Source: Actinophytocola sp044466355 (lineage in GTDB: Bacteria; Actinomycetota; Actinomycetes; Mycobacteriales; Pseudonocardiaceae). From it: 64,000 nt of DNA. Location of the stretch: contig NZ_JBITMQ010000015.1 in assembly GCF_044466355.1 (NCBI RefSeq), forward strand, positions 194,359 to 258,358, given 5' to 3'. Shown here in pieces: positions 32,048 to 40,800 of the stretch. The position numbers and the translations under genes are program-made. Each line of letters starts with the position of its first letter. Within the stretch, counting starts at the first letter, position 1. A model generated the notes under the pieces. That model did no database searches, was not told the origin of the DNA, and saw only the letters and a program-made list of their open reading frames with translations.

Positions 32048-33000
32048 GCTGGGCGCTGTCGCTGCACTCCCCCGGAGCGCCGCCGAAGCTGGTCGAGTGG
32101 GCACCGCCGGCGGCCGGTCCCGGCGAGGTGCTGGTCGAGGTCACGGCGGCACCGATCACCCCGCTCGACCTCCTGTGCGCGTCGGGCACCTCGTACTTCG
32201 GTGTGCCCGCGACCCCGTACGTGCCGGGCGTGCAGGGCGTCGGCACGGTCGGCGGTCGCGCGGTGTGGTTCCCCACCACCGCGGGCATGAAGCCGGGTGA
32301 CGGGTCGATGGCGTCGGTGGTCGCGGTGCCGGAGGCCGACATCGTGGCGTTGCCGGACGACGCGGACCCGGTGCTGGTGGCGGCGCTCGGGCTGTCGGCG
32401 GTGGCCGCGCACATGGCGTTGACGTGGCGCGGTGAGCTGGCCGAGGGCGAACAGGTGATCGTGCTCGGCGCGGGTGGCGTCGTCGGTCAGGTGGGTGTGC
32501 GGCTCGCGCGGGCCGCCGGTGCGCGCCGGGTGGTGGCGGCCGCGCGGTCGGCGACCGGCCGGGCGCGGGCCGGGGCCGCTGGTGCGGACGCGGTGGTCGC
32601 GCTCGACACGGACGACGTCGACGAACTCGCCGCGCGGTTCGCGTCCGCTGTCGACGGCCCGGCGGACCTCGTGCTGGACCCGGTGTTCGGGGTGCCCGCG
32701 GCCGCGGCGGCACGGGCGCTGAGAACCGGCGGGCGGCTGGTGAACCTCGGCGGGCTGGCCGGTGAGACGAGCCCGATCACGTCGTCGATGCTGCGCGGCA
32801 CGTCGTTGCGGATCATGGGGTACTCGAACAATGAACTGACCGCCGGGCAACGCGCGGAGGCGGTCGGCATGGTCGCGGCGCGGGTCGCGGACGGCACGCT
32901 CACGGTCGCCCACGAGACGGTGCCGCCCGCGCACGCACCGGGGGCGTGGACCCGGTGCGCCGCGGGCGGGACGGACCTGCGGACGGTGGTCGTGCCGTAG
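32044..33000 (+). CDS. medium-chain (MDR) NADPH-dependent reductase, quinone-oxidoreductase type
   Basis: 318 residues. GroES-like N-terminal domain, then a Rossmann fold with GAGGVVGQVGVRLARAAGARRVVAAARS. No structural or catalytic zinc Cys cluster is present, as in quinone/enoyl reductases. It is the last gene of the catabolic operon and may reduce an unsaturated acyl or carbonyl intermediate. It converges with the GlsB-like gene. Confidence 0.85.
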   Translation: MSWALSLHSPGAPPKLVEWAPPAAGPGEVLVEVTAAPITPLDLLCASGTSYFGVPATPYVPGVQGVGTVGGRAVWFPTTAGMKPGDGSMASVVAVPEADIVALPDDADPVLVAALGLSAVAAHMALTWRGELAEGEQVIVLGAGGVVGQVGVRLARAAGARRVVAAARSATGRARAGAAGADAVVALDTDDVDELAARFASAVDGPADLVLDPVFGVPAAAAARALRTGGRLVNLGGLAGETSPITSSMLRGTSLRIMGYSNNELTAGQRAEAVGMVAARVADGTLTVAHETVPPAHAPGAWTRCAAGGTDLRTVVVP

Positions 33001-33004
33001 GTCC

Positions 33005-33268
33005 CTAGCGAGTCACCTTGTGCCGCGAACCCGTGACGGCCTCCGCGACGCCGATCAGCAGCACCGACGCGATCACGGCGACGATGAAGCCGACCACGTT
33101 CAGCTCCCAGATGTCACCGGTGCCGAGCAGGTTGGCGATCGTGCCACCGATGATCGAGCCGACGATGCCGAGCAGCAGCGTGGCGATGATGCCGAGGTTC
33201 TGCTTGCCGGGCTTGATCAGGCGCGCCAGCGCGCCGATGATGAGGCCGGCGACGATGAAGCCGATCAT
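33005..33268 (-). CDS. GlsB/YeaQ/YmgE-family stress membrane protein
   Basis: 87 residues with three hydrophobic segments and the family pattern MIGFIVAGLIIGALARLIKPGKQNLGIIATLLLGIVGSIIGG. Homologues (transglycosylase-associated) accumulate under envelope or acid stress; no enzymatic role is known. ATG 33268 has GGAGGTTTCC upstream. It is monocistronic. Confidence 0.93.
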   Translation of the reverse strand: MIGFIVAGLIIGALARLIKPGKQNLGIIATLLLGIVGSIIGGTIANLLGTGDIWELNVVGFIVAVIASVLLIGVAEAVTGSRHKVTR

Positions 33269-33352
33269 CAGGAAACCTCCAAGGTTTCGTCAACAACTCG
33301 AGCACGGAAGTACCCGGCACGCCGGCCGCACAAACGGACGCGGGGAGGCCCG

Positions 33353-34051
33353 ATGCGGGTGATGACGCGGAACGTGCGGCACGACGTGGGCGAACCGAGA
33401 CGCCTTGACCTGCTGAACCGTGAGCTGCGGGCGGCGCGGCCCGACCTGCTGGCACTCCAGGAGGTGCGCCACCCGGAGCAGACGGCTCGACTGCTTGCGC
33501 GTACCCGGTTGCGCCATGTGACACACCAGGCCGACGTGCTGCGTGACCAGCCACCGGAGGCGGCACGGTTCGGCGGCACGGCGATCGCGACCAGGGCGCC
33601 ACACCGGGTCGTCGACTACGTGGAGCGGCGCATCGACGGGTTCCACTACTGGACGCTCGCGGTGCGGGTCCGTGACCTGCTGTTCGTCACGCTCACCACG
33701 CCGTGGGAACCGGAGGCCGCGCACGTGCGGGAGCTGCAGGCGAAGGAGGTGACGCTGCGGTACGCGGGCATGCTGCCGCTGGTCGTGGCCGGTGACCTCA
33801 ACGCGCGTCCGGACGAGGCGGGGGTGCGGCACCTCGCGACGCACCTGCGGGACGCGTGGACGGCCGCCGGTGACGGGCCGGGCGTCACGTGGCCGCTCGG
33901 GGAGGACGGGGAGCCGGGCCGGCTCGACTACGTGTTCGCCGGGCCGGGTGTCGGCGTAGTGTCCGCGCGGCTGGTCGGTGACCGGCAGGTCGACGGGCTG
34001 TGGTTGTCCGACCATGCCGGTGTGGTCGCCGACCTGACGCTCCCGGGTTAG
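33353..34051 (+). CDS. endonuclease/exonuclease/phosphatase (EEP) family protein
   Basis: 232 residues. EEP signatures: MTRNVRHD (metal Asn), DLLALQEV (metal Glu), GDLNARPDE, and the C-terminal LDYVF...LSDHAGVVADL with the catalytic Asp-His. It acts on phosphodiesters of nucleic acid, lipid or inositol type. Compact size suggests a cytoplasmic single-domain enzyme. ATG 33353 is preceded by GGGGAGG. It is 11 bp upstream of the DNA ligase gene, so a DNA-repair role is possible. Confidence 0.82.
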   Translation: MRVMTRNVRHDVGEPRRLDLLNRELRAARPDLLALQEVRHPEQTARLLARTRLRHVTHQADVLRDQPPEAARFGGTAIATRAPHRVVDYVERRIDGFHYWTLAVRVRDLLFVTLTTPWEPEAAHVRELQAKEVTLRYAGMLPLVVAGDLNARPDEAGVRHLATHLRDAWTAAGDGPGVTWPLGEDGEPGRLDYVFAGPGVGVVSARLVGDRQVDGLWLSDHAGVVADLTLPG

Positions 34052-34062
34052 GGTCGTCCACT

Positions 34063-35040
34063 GTGGATGGTGTGCCCGCGCCGGTCGCGCCGATGCTGGC
34101 GGTCGAGGGACCGCTGCCGGTCGGCGGTGGGTGGGCGTACGAGACCAAGTGGGACGGGTTCCGCTGCTGTATGCGCGTCGGCCCGGACGGCACCACGAAG
34201 CTGACGAGCAGGCTCGGCAACGAGATCACGAACACCTACCCCGACCTGCGTGGCGTGCTGGCCGACGCGACGGGCGGCCGGTCCGCGGTGTTCGACGGTG
34301 AGCTGGTGGTGCTCGCGGCGGACGGCAGGCCCGACTTCCAGCTCATGCAGTCCCGCCACCAGCGCGGCCCGACCGCGGAGCTACTGGCGACCGCGCCGGT
34401 CACGTACATCGTGTTCGACCTGCTGTTGCTGGGTTCGTCGTCGTTGCTGTCGGCGCCGTACGAGCAACGACGGGAGCTGTTGGCCGAGCTGCCGGTGGCG
34501 GGCGAGCGGGTCGCGGTCCCCCGGCATTTCACCGCCGAGGACATCGATCCGCGCGAGCTGCTCGACGTGGTCGAGGAGCAGGGGCTGGAGGGCCTGGTGG
34601 CGAAGCGGCTGCGGTCGCGGTACCACCCCGGCGCCCGCACCCGTGACTGGACCAAGCGGCCGCTGATCAAGACGCGGGAGGTCGTGATCGGCGGGTGGCG
34701 GCCGGGCAAGGGCAACCGTGGCGGCCGCGTCGGCGCCCTGCTGCTCGGCGGCCACGACGAGCGCGGCCGCCTGCACTACATGGGTGACGTCGGGACGGGG
34801 TTCACCGAACGTGCGCTGGACGAGATGCTCGACCTGCTGACCCCGCTCACCCGCCCGACGTGCCCGTTCGAGAACGAGGTCCCACCAGACCGCGCCCGCG
34901 ACGCCCGCTGGGTGGAACCCACCCTCGTCGGCCAGGTCGTCTACCGCCAGTTCACGTCCGACGGCCGCCTGCGCCACACCGCATGGCGAGGCCTCCGCAC
35001 CGACATCCTCCCCACCCAAACCACCCTCCCCCCAAACTGA
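34063..35040 (+). CDS. ATP-dependent DNA ligase (LigC-like)
   Basis: 325 residues. Motif I KWDGFR holds the AMP-accepting Lys, with motif III-like VFDGELVVL, motif IV EGLVAKR and motif V WTKRPLIKTREVVIGGW, then an OB-fold domain. Short ligases of this kind serve non-replicative repair in actinomycetes alongside LigA. GTG 34063 is taken as the start, with GTG 34072 also possible. The gene ends 1 bp before a palindromic repeat. Confidence 0.88.
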   Translation: MDGVPAPVAPMLAVEGPLPVGGGWAYETKWDGFRCCMRVGPDGTTKLTSRLGNEITNTYPDLRGVLADATGGRSAVFDGELVVLAADGRPDFQLMQSRHQRGPTAELLATAPVTYIVFDLLLLGSSSLLSAPYEQRRELLAELPVAGERVAVPRHFTAEDIDPRELLDVVEEQGLEGLVAKRLRSRYHPGARTRDWTKRPLIKTREVVIGGWRPGKGNRGGRVGALLLGGHDERGRLHYMGDVGTGFTERALDEMLDLLTPLTRPTCPFENEVPPDRARDARWVEPTLVGQVVYRQFTSDGRLRHTAWRGLRTDILPTQTTLPPN

Positions 35041-35041
35041 A

Positions 35042-35173
35042 CCCCGCGAGTCGCGCGCCCGGACATACCGAGTTGGTCGTTTCGTGCAGGTCGCTGGGAT
35101 GCACGAAACCGACAACTCATGGTGTTCGAGCGCGCGACTCGCGGTGTTCTGGCGCGCGACTCGCGGAGTTGTT
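35042..35173. repeat. palindromic 22-bp-period repeat element, copy 1
   Basis: One forward unit CGCGAGTCGCGC (35045-35056), an inverted pair GAGTTG...TTTCGTGCA (35070-35088) and TGCACGAAAC...CAACTC (35100-35118), then two reverse units GCGCGACTCGCG (35132 and 35154, 22 bp apart). The same layout is at 50273-50519. It sits between the convergent ligase and DUF6194 genes. Confidence 0.85.
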
Positions 35174-35608
35174 GTGTTTGCGGACGGCGAAGTCGTAGGC
35201 GTCTGCCAGTAGGGGGCGGACGGTGTCGAACGTTGTTTGGGTCGGGTTGATCACGCAGGCCCAGTGGTGGTTGGCGTAGACCGGGTGGGGTAGGAGGCGG
35301 TCTCGGGTGGCGTGGTCGTGGCCGGTGTCGAGGATGCCGTTGGCGTCGCGGGTGGTTGGGGCCGGGCCGAAGAGGGACGCGTAGGTCTTCGTGGTCAGGC
35401 CGATGTTGAGGCGGTACGTGTTCGGGTGGTTCAGGTCGGACACCGTCTCGTGGTTGTCGCTCGTGACGATCGTCGCGAACGGGAGCCAGCGGTCGGCGGG
35501 GAGGTCGCCGTCGGGGTCGTAGGTGACGAACGTGTCGCCCTGGGCCTCGTCCATGCGGATGCCCGTGAAGGTGTCGCGGAAGTACTTCTTCAGTTCGTCG
35601 ACGGTCAT
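35117..35608 (-). CDS. DUF6194-family protein with repeat-derived C-terminus
   Basis: 163 residues, cytoplasmic. The sequence MTVDELKKYFRDTF...VYANHHWACVINP matches the actinobacterial DUF6194 family as I recall it; function is unknown, though the fold may be MmcQ/YjbR-like. The last ~18 codons (35117-35173) are encoded inside the palindromic repeat element, so the natural stop was probably lost when that element arrived. ATG 35608. Confidence 0.75.
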   Translation of the reverse strand: MTVDELKKYFRDTFTGIRMDEAQGDTFVTYDPDGDLPADRWLPFATIVTSDNHETVSDLNHPNTYRLNIGLTTKTYASLFGPAPTTRDANGILDTGHDHATRDRLLPHPVYANHHWACVINPTQTTFDTVRPLLADAYDFAVRKHNNSASRAPEHRESRARTP

Positions 35609-35726
35609 ACCTTCGACCCTGTCATTGAACTCCTTTGAGGGGCTTTCCCCGGCAAACGGCCTGAACGTCGTCGCCGAAGCCTCAAGTGGGGGTGCGGTCC
35701 GCGGGGCGGCGACCGGCCCGCACGGC

Positions 35727-36380
35727 CTAACCTCGCCCGATCAGCGCCGCGAGCGTGATCTCCGTCGCACTGGTCAGCACCCGGTCCGCGGCGGTGAACG
35801 CGGCGGGGTCGGCGTGCGGGTGCGGGATGGCGACGCACGCCATCCCGGCGGCCTTCGCGGCGGCCACGCCGTGGACCGTGTCCTCGAACGCCATCGCCCG
35901 CGCGGCAGGCACGCCGAGCCGCTCCAGCGCCAGCAGGTACACGGCCGGGTCGGGCTTCACGGTGCCCACGTCGTCGCCGCACGCGAGCAGTTCGAAACGG
36001 TCGAGGAAGCCGATCCGCTCGAGGTGCCCGGCGACCCAGTCACGATGCGAACTGCTCGCCACCGCGACCCGTAAACCCAGGTCACGCGCCTCGTCGAGCC
36101 ACGGGGCGATGCCGTCGGCCAGCTCGAGCGCGGCGTGCACCTGGTCGCGGTAGGCGAGGCGGGCGGCGTGGCTCGCCTCGTGGTCGAACGCGGGACCGAC
36201 GGCCGCGGCCAGCGCCGCGTACCGCTCGGCGATCACGTCCCCGCCGTGCGGCGCGAAGAACGTCGACGTGTCCAGCTCCAGCCCGTGCCTGCGCCACAGG
36301 TACTGCCACACCCGCAGCGACGCGGTCTCGGTGTCCATGAGCAGACCGTCGAAGTCGAAGACGAGCGCGTCGAACCCCAT
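35727..36380 (-). CDS. HAD-superfamily phosphatase/phosphomutase (beta-PGM-like)
   Basis: 217 residues. Motif I DFDGLLMDTE (nucleophile Asp and acid/base Asp), motif II VASSS, motif III Lys in VKPDPAVY, motif IV FEDTVHG. The cap is the small helical C1 type of the beta-phosphoglucomutase/sugar-phosphatase group. Substrate not predictable. ATG 36380; a ~115-bp gap before the DUF6194 start on the same strand shows no clear feature. Confidence 0.88.
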   Translation of the reverse strand: MGFDALVFDFDGLLMDTETASLRVWQYLWRRHGLELDTSTFFAPHGGDVIAERYAALAAAVGPAFDHEASHAARLAYRDQVHAALELADGIAPWLDEARDLGLRVAVASSSHRDWVAGHLERIGFLDRFELLACGDDVGTVKPDPAVYLLALERLGVPAARAMAFEDTVHGVAAAKAAGMACVAIPHPHADPAAFTAADRVLTSATEITLAALIGRG

Positions 36381-36421
36381 GTTCGGCAGTATGCCGGGCA
36401 GAACCGTCCGAACCTGGGAGA

Positions 36422-36874
36422 ATGGCGAGCGTGCCGCCGCCGCTGGACCTGGTGCTCGCCGCCGACTGGGTGTCCCCGTCCGTTGCCCGCGACAAGGTGC
36501 GCACGTGGCTGAGAACCAACGGCTGGTCGTCGCCGCACCTGGACGACATGGTCCTGGCGATCAACGAGGCCGTCAGCAACAGCATCGAGCACGGCTACGG
36601 CGTCGGCCCCGGCGACCCGGCCGGCACCGGCACGGTCGAGCTGCGCGGCGAGATCACCGACCACCGCGCCACGTTCACGGTGCGGGACCGCGGGGTGTGG
36701 CGCCCACCGGTCGACGACCCGAAGAGCACGCGTGGGCAGGGCATCCGGCTCATGCGTGCCTGTGTGGAGGAGGTCTCGGTCGACGGGTCCGCCGACGGCA
36801 CCACGGTCGTGCTGCGCGGCAGCCGGGTGCCGGAGAGTCAGGAGTCCGCGAGCGCGGACGGCAGGTCCGGGTAG
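36422..36874 (+). CDS. RsbW-like ATP-binding anti-sigma regulatory kinase
   Basis: 150 residues, a single GHKL/HATPase domain with N-box INEAVSNSIEHGYG, G1 RDRGVWRPP and G2 GQGIRLMRACVEEV. Such proteins phosphorylate STAS antagonists and sequester sigma factors. Its 3' end overlaps the convergent STAS gene by 37 bp, so the likely partner is next door, but simultaneous expression would be antagonised by opposing transcription. Confidence 0.88.
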   Translation: MASVPPPLDLVLAADWVSPSVARDKVRTWLRTNGWSSPHLDDMVLAINEAVSNSIEHGYGVGPGDPAGTGTVELRGEITDHRATFTVRDRGVWRPPVDDPKSTRGQGIRLMRACVEEVSVDGSADGTTVVLRGSRVPESQESASADGRSG

Positions 36875-37206
36875 ACCGACAGCAGGTTGTCCAGGCCGGT
36901 GACGTGCATCGGCCGGCGGGTGTCCCGGCTGCCGCCGACGACCCGCACCGACGTGCGGTCCCCGCCCTCCTCGTGCGCGGCCACGATGGCCGACATCCCG
37001 ACGGAGGCGAGGAACGTCACGGCGGACAGGTCGATCACCAGCACCGGCGGCCCGGACCGCAACGCCTCGGTGCTCGCCTCGGTGAGGATCGGCGTGGTGA
37101 CCAGATCCAGTTCACCCACTACGCGCAGCACCACGGCACGGCCGTGCTGCTCGACGTCGACGGTGGCACCGAAGTGGTCACCCGGGGGCAGCGGAGCGTT
37201 GGACAT
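36838..37206 (-). CDS. STAS-domain anti-anti-sigma factor
   Basis: 122 residues. The STAS core RVVGELDLVTTPILTEA...VLVIDLSAVTFLASVGMSAIVAA includes the Asp-Leu-Ser pattern with the phosphorylatable Ser at the start of the SVGM helix. ATG 37206 is selected. It is convergent and overlapping with the RsbW-like kinase. Confidence 0.88.
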   Translation of the reverse strand: MSNAPLPPGDHFGATVDVEQHGRAVVLRVVGELDLVTTPILTEASTEALRSGPPVLVIDLSAVTFLASVGMSAIVAAHEEGGDRTSVRVVGGSRDTRRPMHVTGLDNLLSVYPDLPSALADS

Positions 37207-37330
37207 GCACGTATCTTGCCCGCCCCACGGGGACCACGACAGTGGTGGCCTACTCGAACGGCTTCTTGGCGGCCTCCGACGCACCGTCCGCCACCGTCAG
37301 GACCACGGCGACCGACGGCGGCCTCGGGTG

Positions 37331-37864
37331 TCAGACCCGAACCCGGGCGTAACGGGCCTGTGCCTCGCGCAGCACGCCCATCGCGCCGTCGGTGTCCTCC
37401 GCGCCCATCAACGACAGCGCCTTCGACAGCGCCTCGTGCAGGGCGATGCGTTCCACCGCCTGTGAGGTCAGCTCCGCGCTCTTGAGCCACAGCTCGATGA
37501 ACACGGCCACCTTCGACCGCAGCACCCACGGGTCGAACGGCTTGGTGATGAAGTCGACCGCGCCGATCTGGTAGCCGCGGAACGCGAGGCGGGCGTCGTA
37601 GTTCAGCGCGGTCAGGAAGATGATCGGGATGTGCCGGGTGCGTTCGCGCTGCTTGATGTGCGTCGCGGTCTCGAAACCGTCCATGCCCGGCATCGACGCG
37701 TCCAGCAGGATCACCGCGAAGTCGTCGGTCAGCAACCGTTTCAGGGCTTCCTCGCCGCTGGTGACCGCGACGGTCTCCACGGCGAGGCCCTGCAGGATCG
37801 CTTCCAGGGCAACGAGGTTCTCCCGCCGGTCGTCGACCAGCAGTGCCTTGGCGGACACCGTCAC
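37331..37864 (-). CDS. response regulator (receiver domain with helical C-terminus)
   Basis: 177 residues. The CheY-like receiver has acidic pair DD near residue 11, phospho-Asp in VILLDASMPGMDG, Thr in FLTALN and Lys in TKPF. The ~50-residue tail is helical with no DNA-binding motif. Its GTG start overlaps the stop of the HAMP-array kinase, so it is very probably a partner of that kinase, perhaps a phosphate sink or adaptor. Confidence 0.9.
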   Translation of the reverse strand: MTVSAKALLVDDRRENLVALEAILQGLAVETVAVTSGEEALKRLLTDDFAVILLDASMPGMDGFETATHIKQRERTRHIPIIFLTALNYDARLAFRGYQIGAVDFITKPFDPWVLRSKVAVFIELWLKSAELTSQAVERIALHEALSKALSLMGAEDTDGAMGVLREAQARYARVRV

Positions 37865-40800
37865 GCGCTCACCGCCCAGGACGACACGACTTCGAGCAGC
37901 TGGTCCAGGTCCACCGGTTTGGTGACGTAGTCGTCGGCACCCGCGGCGAGGCTCGCCTCCCGGTCCTCCGGCATCGCCTTGGCCGTCAGGAACACCACCG
38001 GTGTCTGCGCGCCCGCGGGCAGCTGCCGGATCCGCCGCGTCGTCTCGTTGCCGTCCATGTTCGGCATCATCGCGTCCATCAGGACGATGTCGACCTCCGG
38101 GTGCTCGGAGAGCATCCGGATCCCGTCGGCGCCGTTGTCCGCGTACAGCACGGTCAGCCCGTGCAGCTCCAGCGCGCTGGTCAACGCGAACGCGTTCCGC
38201 ACGTCGTCGTCGACGAGCAGCACGGTCACGCCGGTCAGCTCACGCGCGACCGCGGGCACCCCGACGGCCGGCCGCAGGATCGGAGTGCCGATCGCGGGCA
38301 GCCCGTCCTCGGTGGCGGCGAGCTGGGTGAACCGCTTCGGCGCGGCGCCCGGCAGGACCACCGGCACGAACAGCGTGAACGTCGACCCGGCACCCAGCGT
38401 GGACTCGACGGAGATGGACCCGCCGAGCAGCCGCGCCAGCTCCTTCGAGATCGACAGCCCGAGCCCGGTGCCGCCGTAGCGCCTGCTGGTGGTGCCGTCG
38501 GCCTGCTGGAACGCCTCGAAGATCATCTCGAACTTCTCGTCCGAGATACCGATCCCGGTGTCCCGCACGGAGAACGCGACCGTGTCGTTCCCCTTGTGCG
38601 ACACGGTCAGCGTGACGGTGCCGCGTTCGGTGAACTTCACCGCGTTGGACAGCAGGTTGCGCAGGATCTGGCCGAGCCGCTGCGCGTCGGTGACCACCGA
38701 CGGCGGCGTGCCGTCCGCGATCCGCACCTCGAGGGTGAGGCCCTTCTCGTCGGCCTGTGCCGCGAACGCGCGCCGGGCGTCGGCCACGACCTCCTCGAGG
38801 TCCACGGTGCCCGGCTCGATCGTCACCCGGCCGGCCTCGATCTTCGACAGGTCGAGGATGTCGTCGATGAGCGCGAGCAGGTCAGTGCCCGCGTTGTGGA
38901 TCGTGGTGGCGAACTCGATCTGCTTGGGCGTCAGGTTCCGCTCCGGGTTGTCGGCGAGCAGCCTGGCCAGCAGCAGCAACGAGTTCAGCGGTGTGCGCAG
39001 CTCGTGGCTCATGTTCGCGAAGAACTCGGACTTGTACTGGCTCGCGAGCGCGAGCTGCTGCGCGTTCTCCTCCACGCGCCGCCGCGCCGCCTCGATCTCC
39101 AGGTTCTTGATCTCGATGTTGCGGTTCTGCTCGGACAGCAGGGCCGCCTTGTCCTGGAGTTCGGCGTTGGTGCGCTGGAGCTCCGCCGACTGGTTCTGCA
39201 GCTCGGCCGCGAGCCGCTGGGACTGGCCGAGCAGTTCCTCGGTGCGCAGGTTCGCCCGGATCGTGTTGATCGCGACGCCGACCGTCTGCACGAGCCGTTC
39301 CAGGAACGCGAGGTGCAGCTCGGAGTAGTCGCCGACGGACGCGATCTCCAGCACGCCGACCGGCTCGCCCTCGACCAGCACCGGCACCTCGGCCAGCGCG
39401 GACGGCGTGAACGCGCCCATGCCCGACCGGATCGGGGTGAAGCCCGCCCGCGAGTCCCGCACGACGATCGGCTGCTTGGTCACCGCGGCCTGCCCGACGA
39501 GGCCCTCGCCGTGGCCGAAGCCGACCTGCACGTCGTCGGTGCCGAGGCCGTAGGACGCGGCGAGCCGCCACTCCGGCGCGCCGCCGTCCGCGCCGAGGTA
39601 GAACGCGCCTGCCTGGCCGTTCACCAGCGGCACGACCTCGTTCATGATCATCTGGCAGACGGCGGTGAGGTCGCGCTGCCCCTGCAGCAGGCCGCCGATG
39701 CGGGCGAGGTTGGAGTCGAGCCAGTTCTGGTTCGCGTTCTCCCCGGTGGTCTCGCGGAGCGTCACGATCATCTGGTTGATGTTGTCTTTCAGGTCCGCGA
39801 CCTCGCCGCTGGCCTGCACGCCGATCTGCTGGGTCAGGTCACCGCGGGTCACGGCCGTGGACACGCCCGCGATGGCACGCAGCTGGATGGTGAGCGTGGT
39901 GGCGAGCTGGTTCACGTTCTCGGTGAGGTCGCGCCACGTGCCCGCGACACCCTTGACCTGCGCCTGACCACCCAGCTTGCCCTCGGTACCCACCTCACGG
40001 GCGACACGCGTGACCTCGTCGGCGAACGACGACAGCTGGTCCACCATCGTGTTCATGGTCTTCTTCAGCGCCAGGATCTCGCCCTGCGCGTCGACCGTGA
40101 TCTTCTGCTTCAGGTCACCCTGCGCGACCGCGGTCGAGACCTGGGCGATGTTGCGGACCTGGCTCGTCAGGTTGGACGCCATGTAGTTGACGTTGTCGGT
40201 GAGGTCGCGCCACGTGCCCGCGACACCCTTGACCTGCGCCTGACCACCCAGCTTGCCCTCGGTACCCACCTCACGGGCGACACGCGTGACNNNNNNNNNN
40301 NNNNNNNNNNNNNNNNNNNNNNNNNNNNNNNNNNNNNNNNNNNNNNNNNNNNNNNNNNNNNNNNNNNNNNNNNNNNNNNNNNNNNNNNNCCTCGTCGGCG
40401 AACGACGACAGCTGGTCCACCATCGTGTTGACGGTCGACTTGAGCTCCAGGATCTCGCCCTGCGCGTCGACCGTGATCTTCTGCGACAGGTCGCCCTTCG
40501 CCACCGCCGTGGTCACCTGGGCGATGTTGCGCACCTGGCTCGTCAGGTTGGACGCCATGTAGTTCACCGTGTCGGTGAGGTCCCGCCACGTCCCGGCCAC
40601 GCCCTTGACCTGCGCCTGACCACCCAACTGGCCCTCGGTACCCACCTCACGGGCCACCCGCGTGACCTCGTCGGCGAACGACGACAGCTGGTCCACCATG
40701 ATGTTCACAGTCGACTTCAGCGCCAGGATCTCGCCCTGCGCGTCGACCGTGATCTTCTGCGACAGGTCACCCTCGGCGACCGCCGTCGCGACCTGCGCGA

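Noticed and set aside
40270..40400. Frameshift in the HAMP kinase
   Set aside because: The frame change is caused by the arbitrary 99-N gap; joining the flanks by repeat homology restores the frame.
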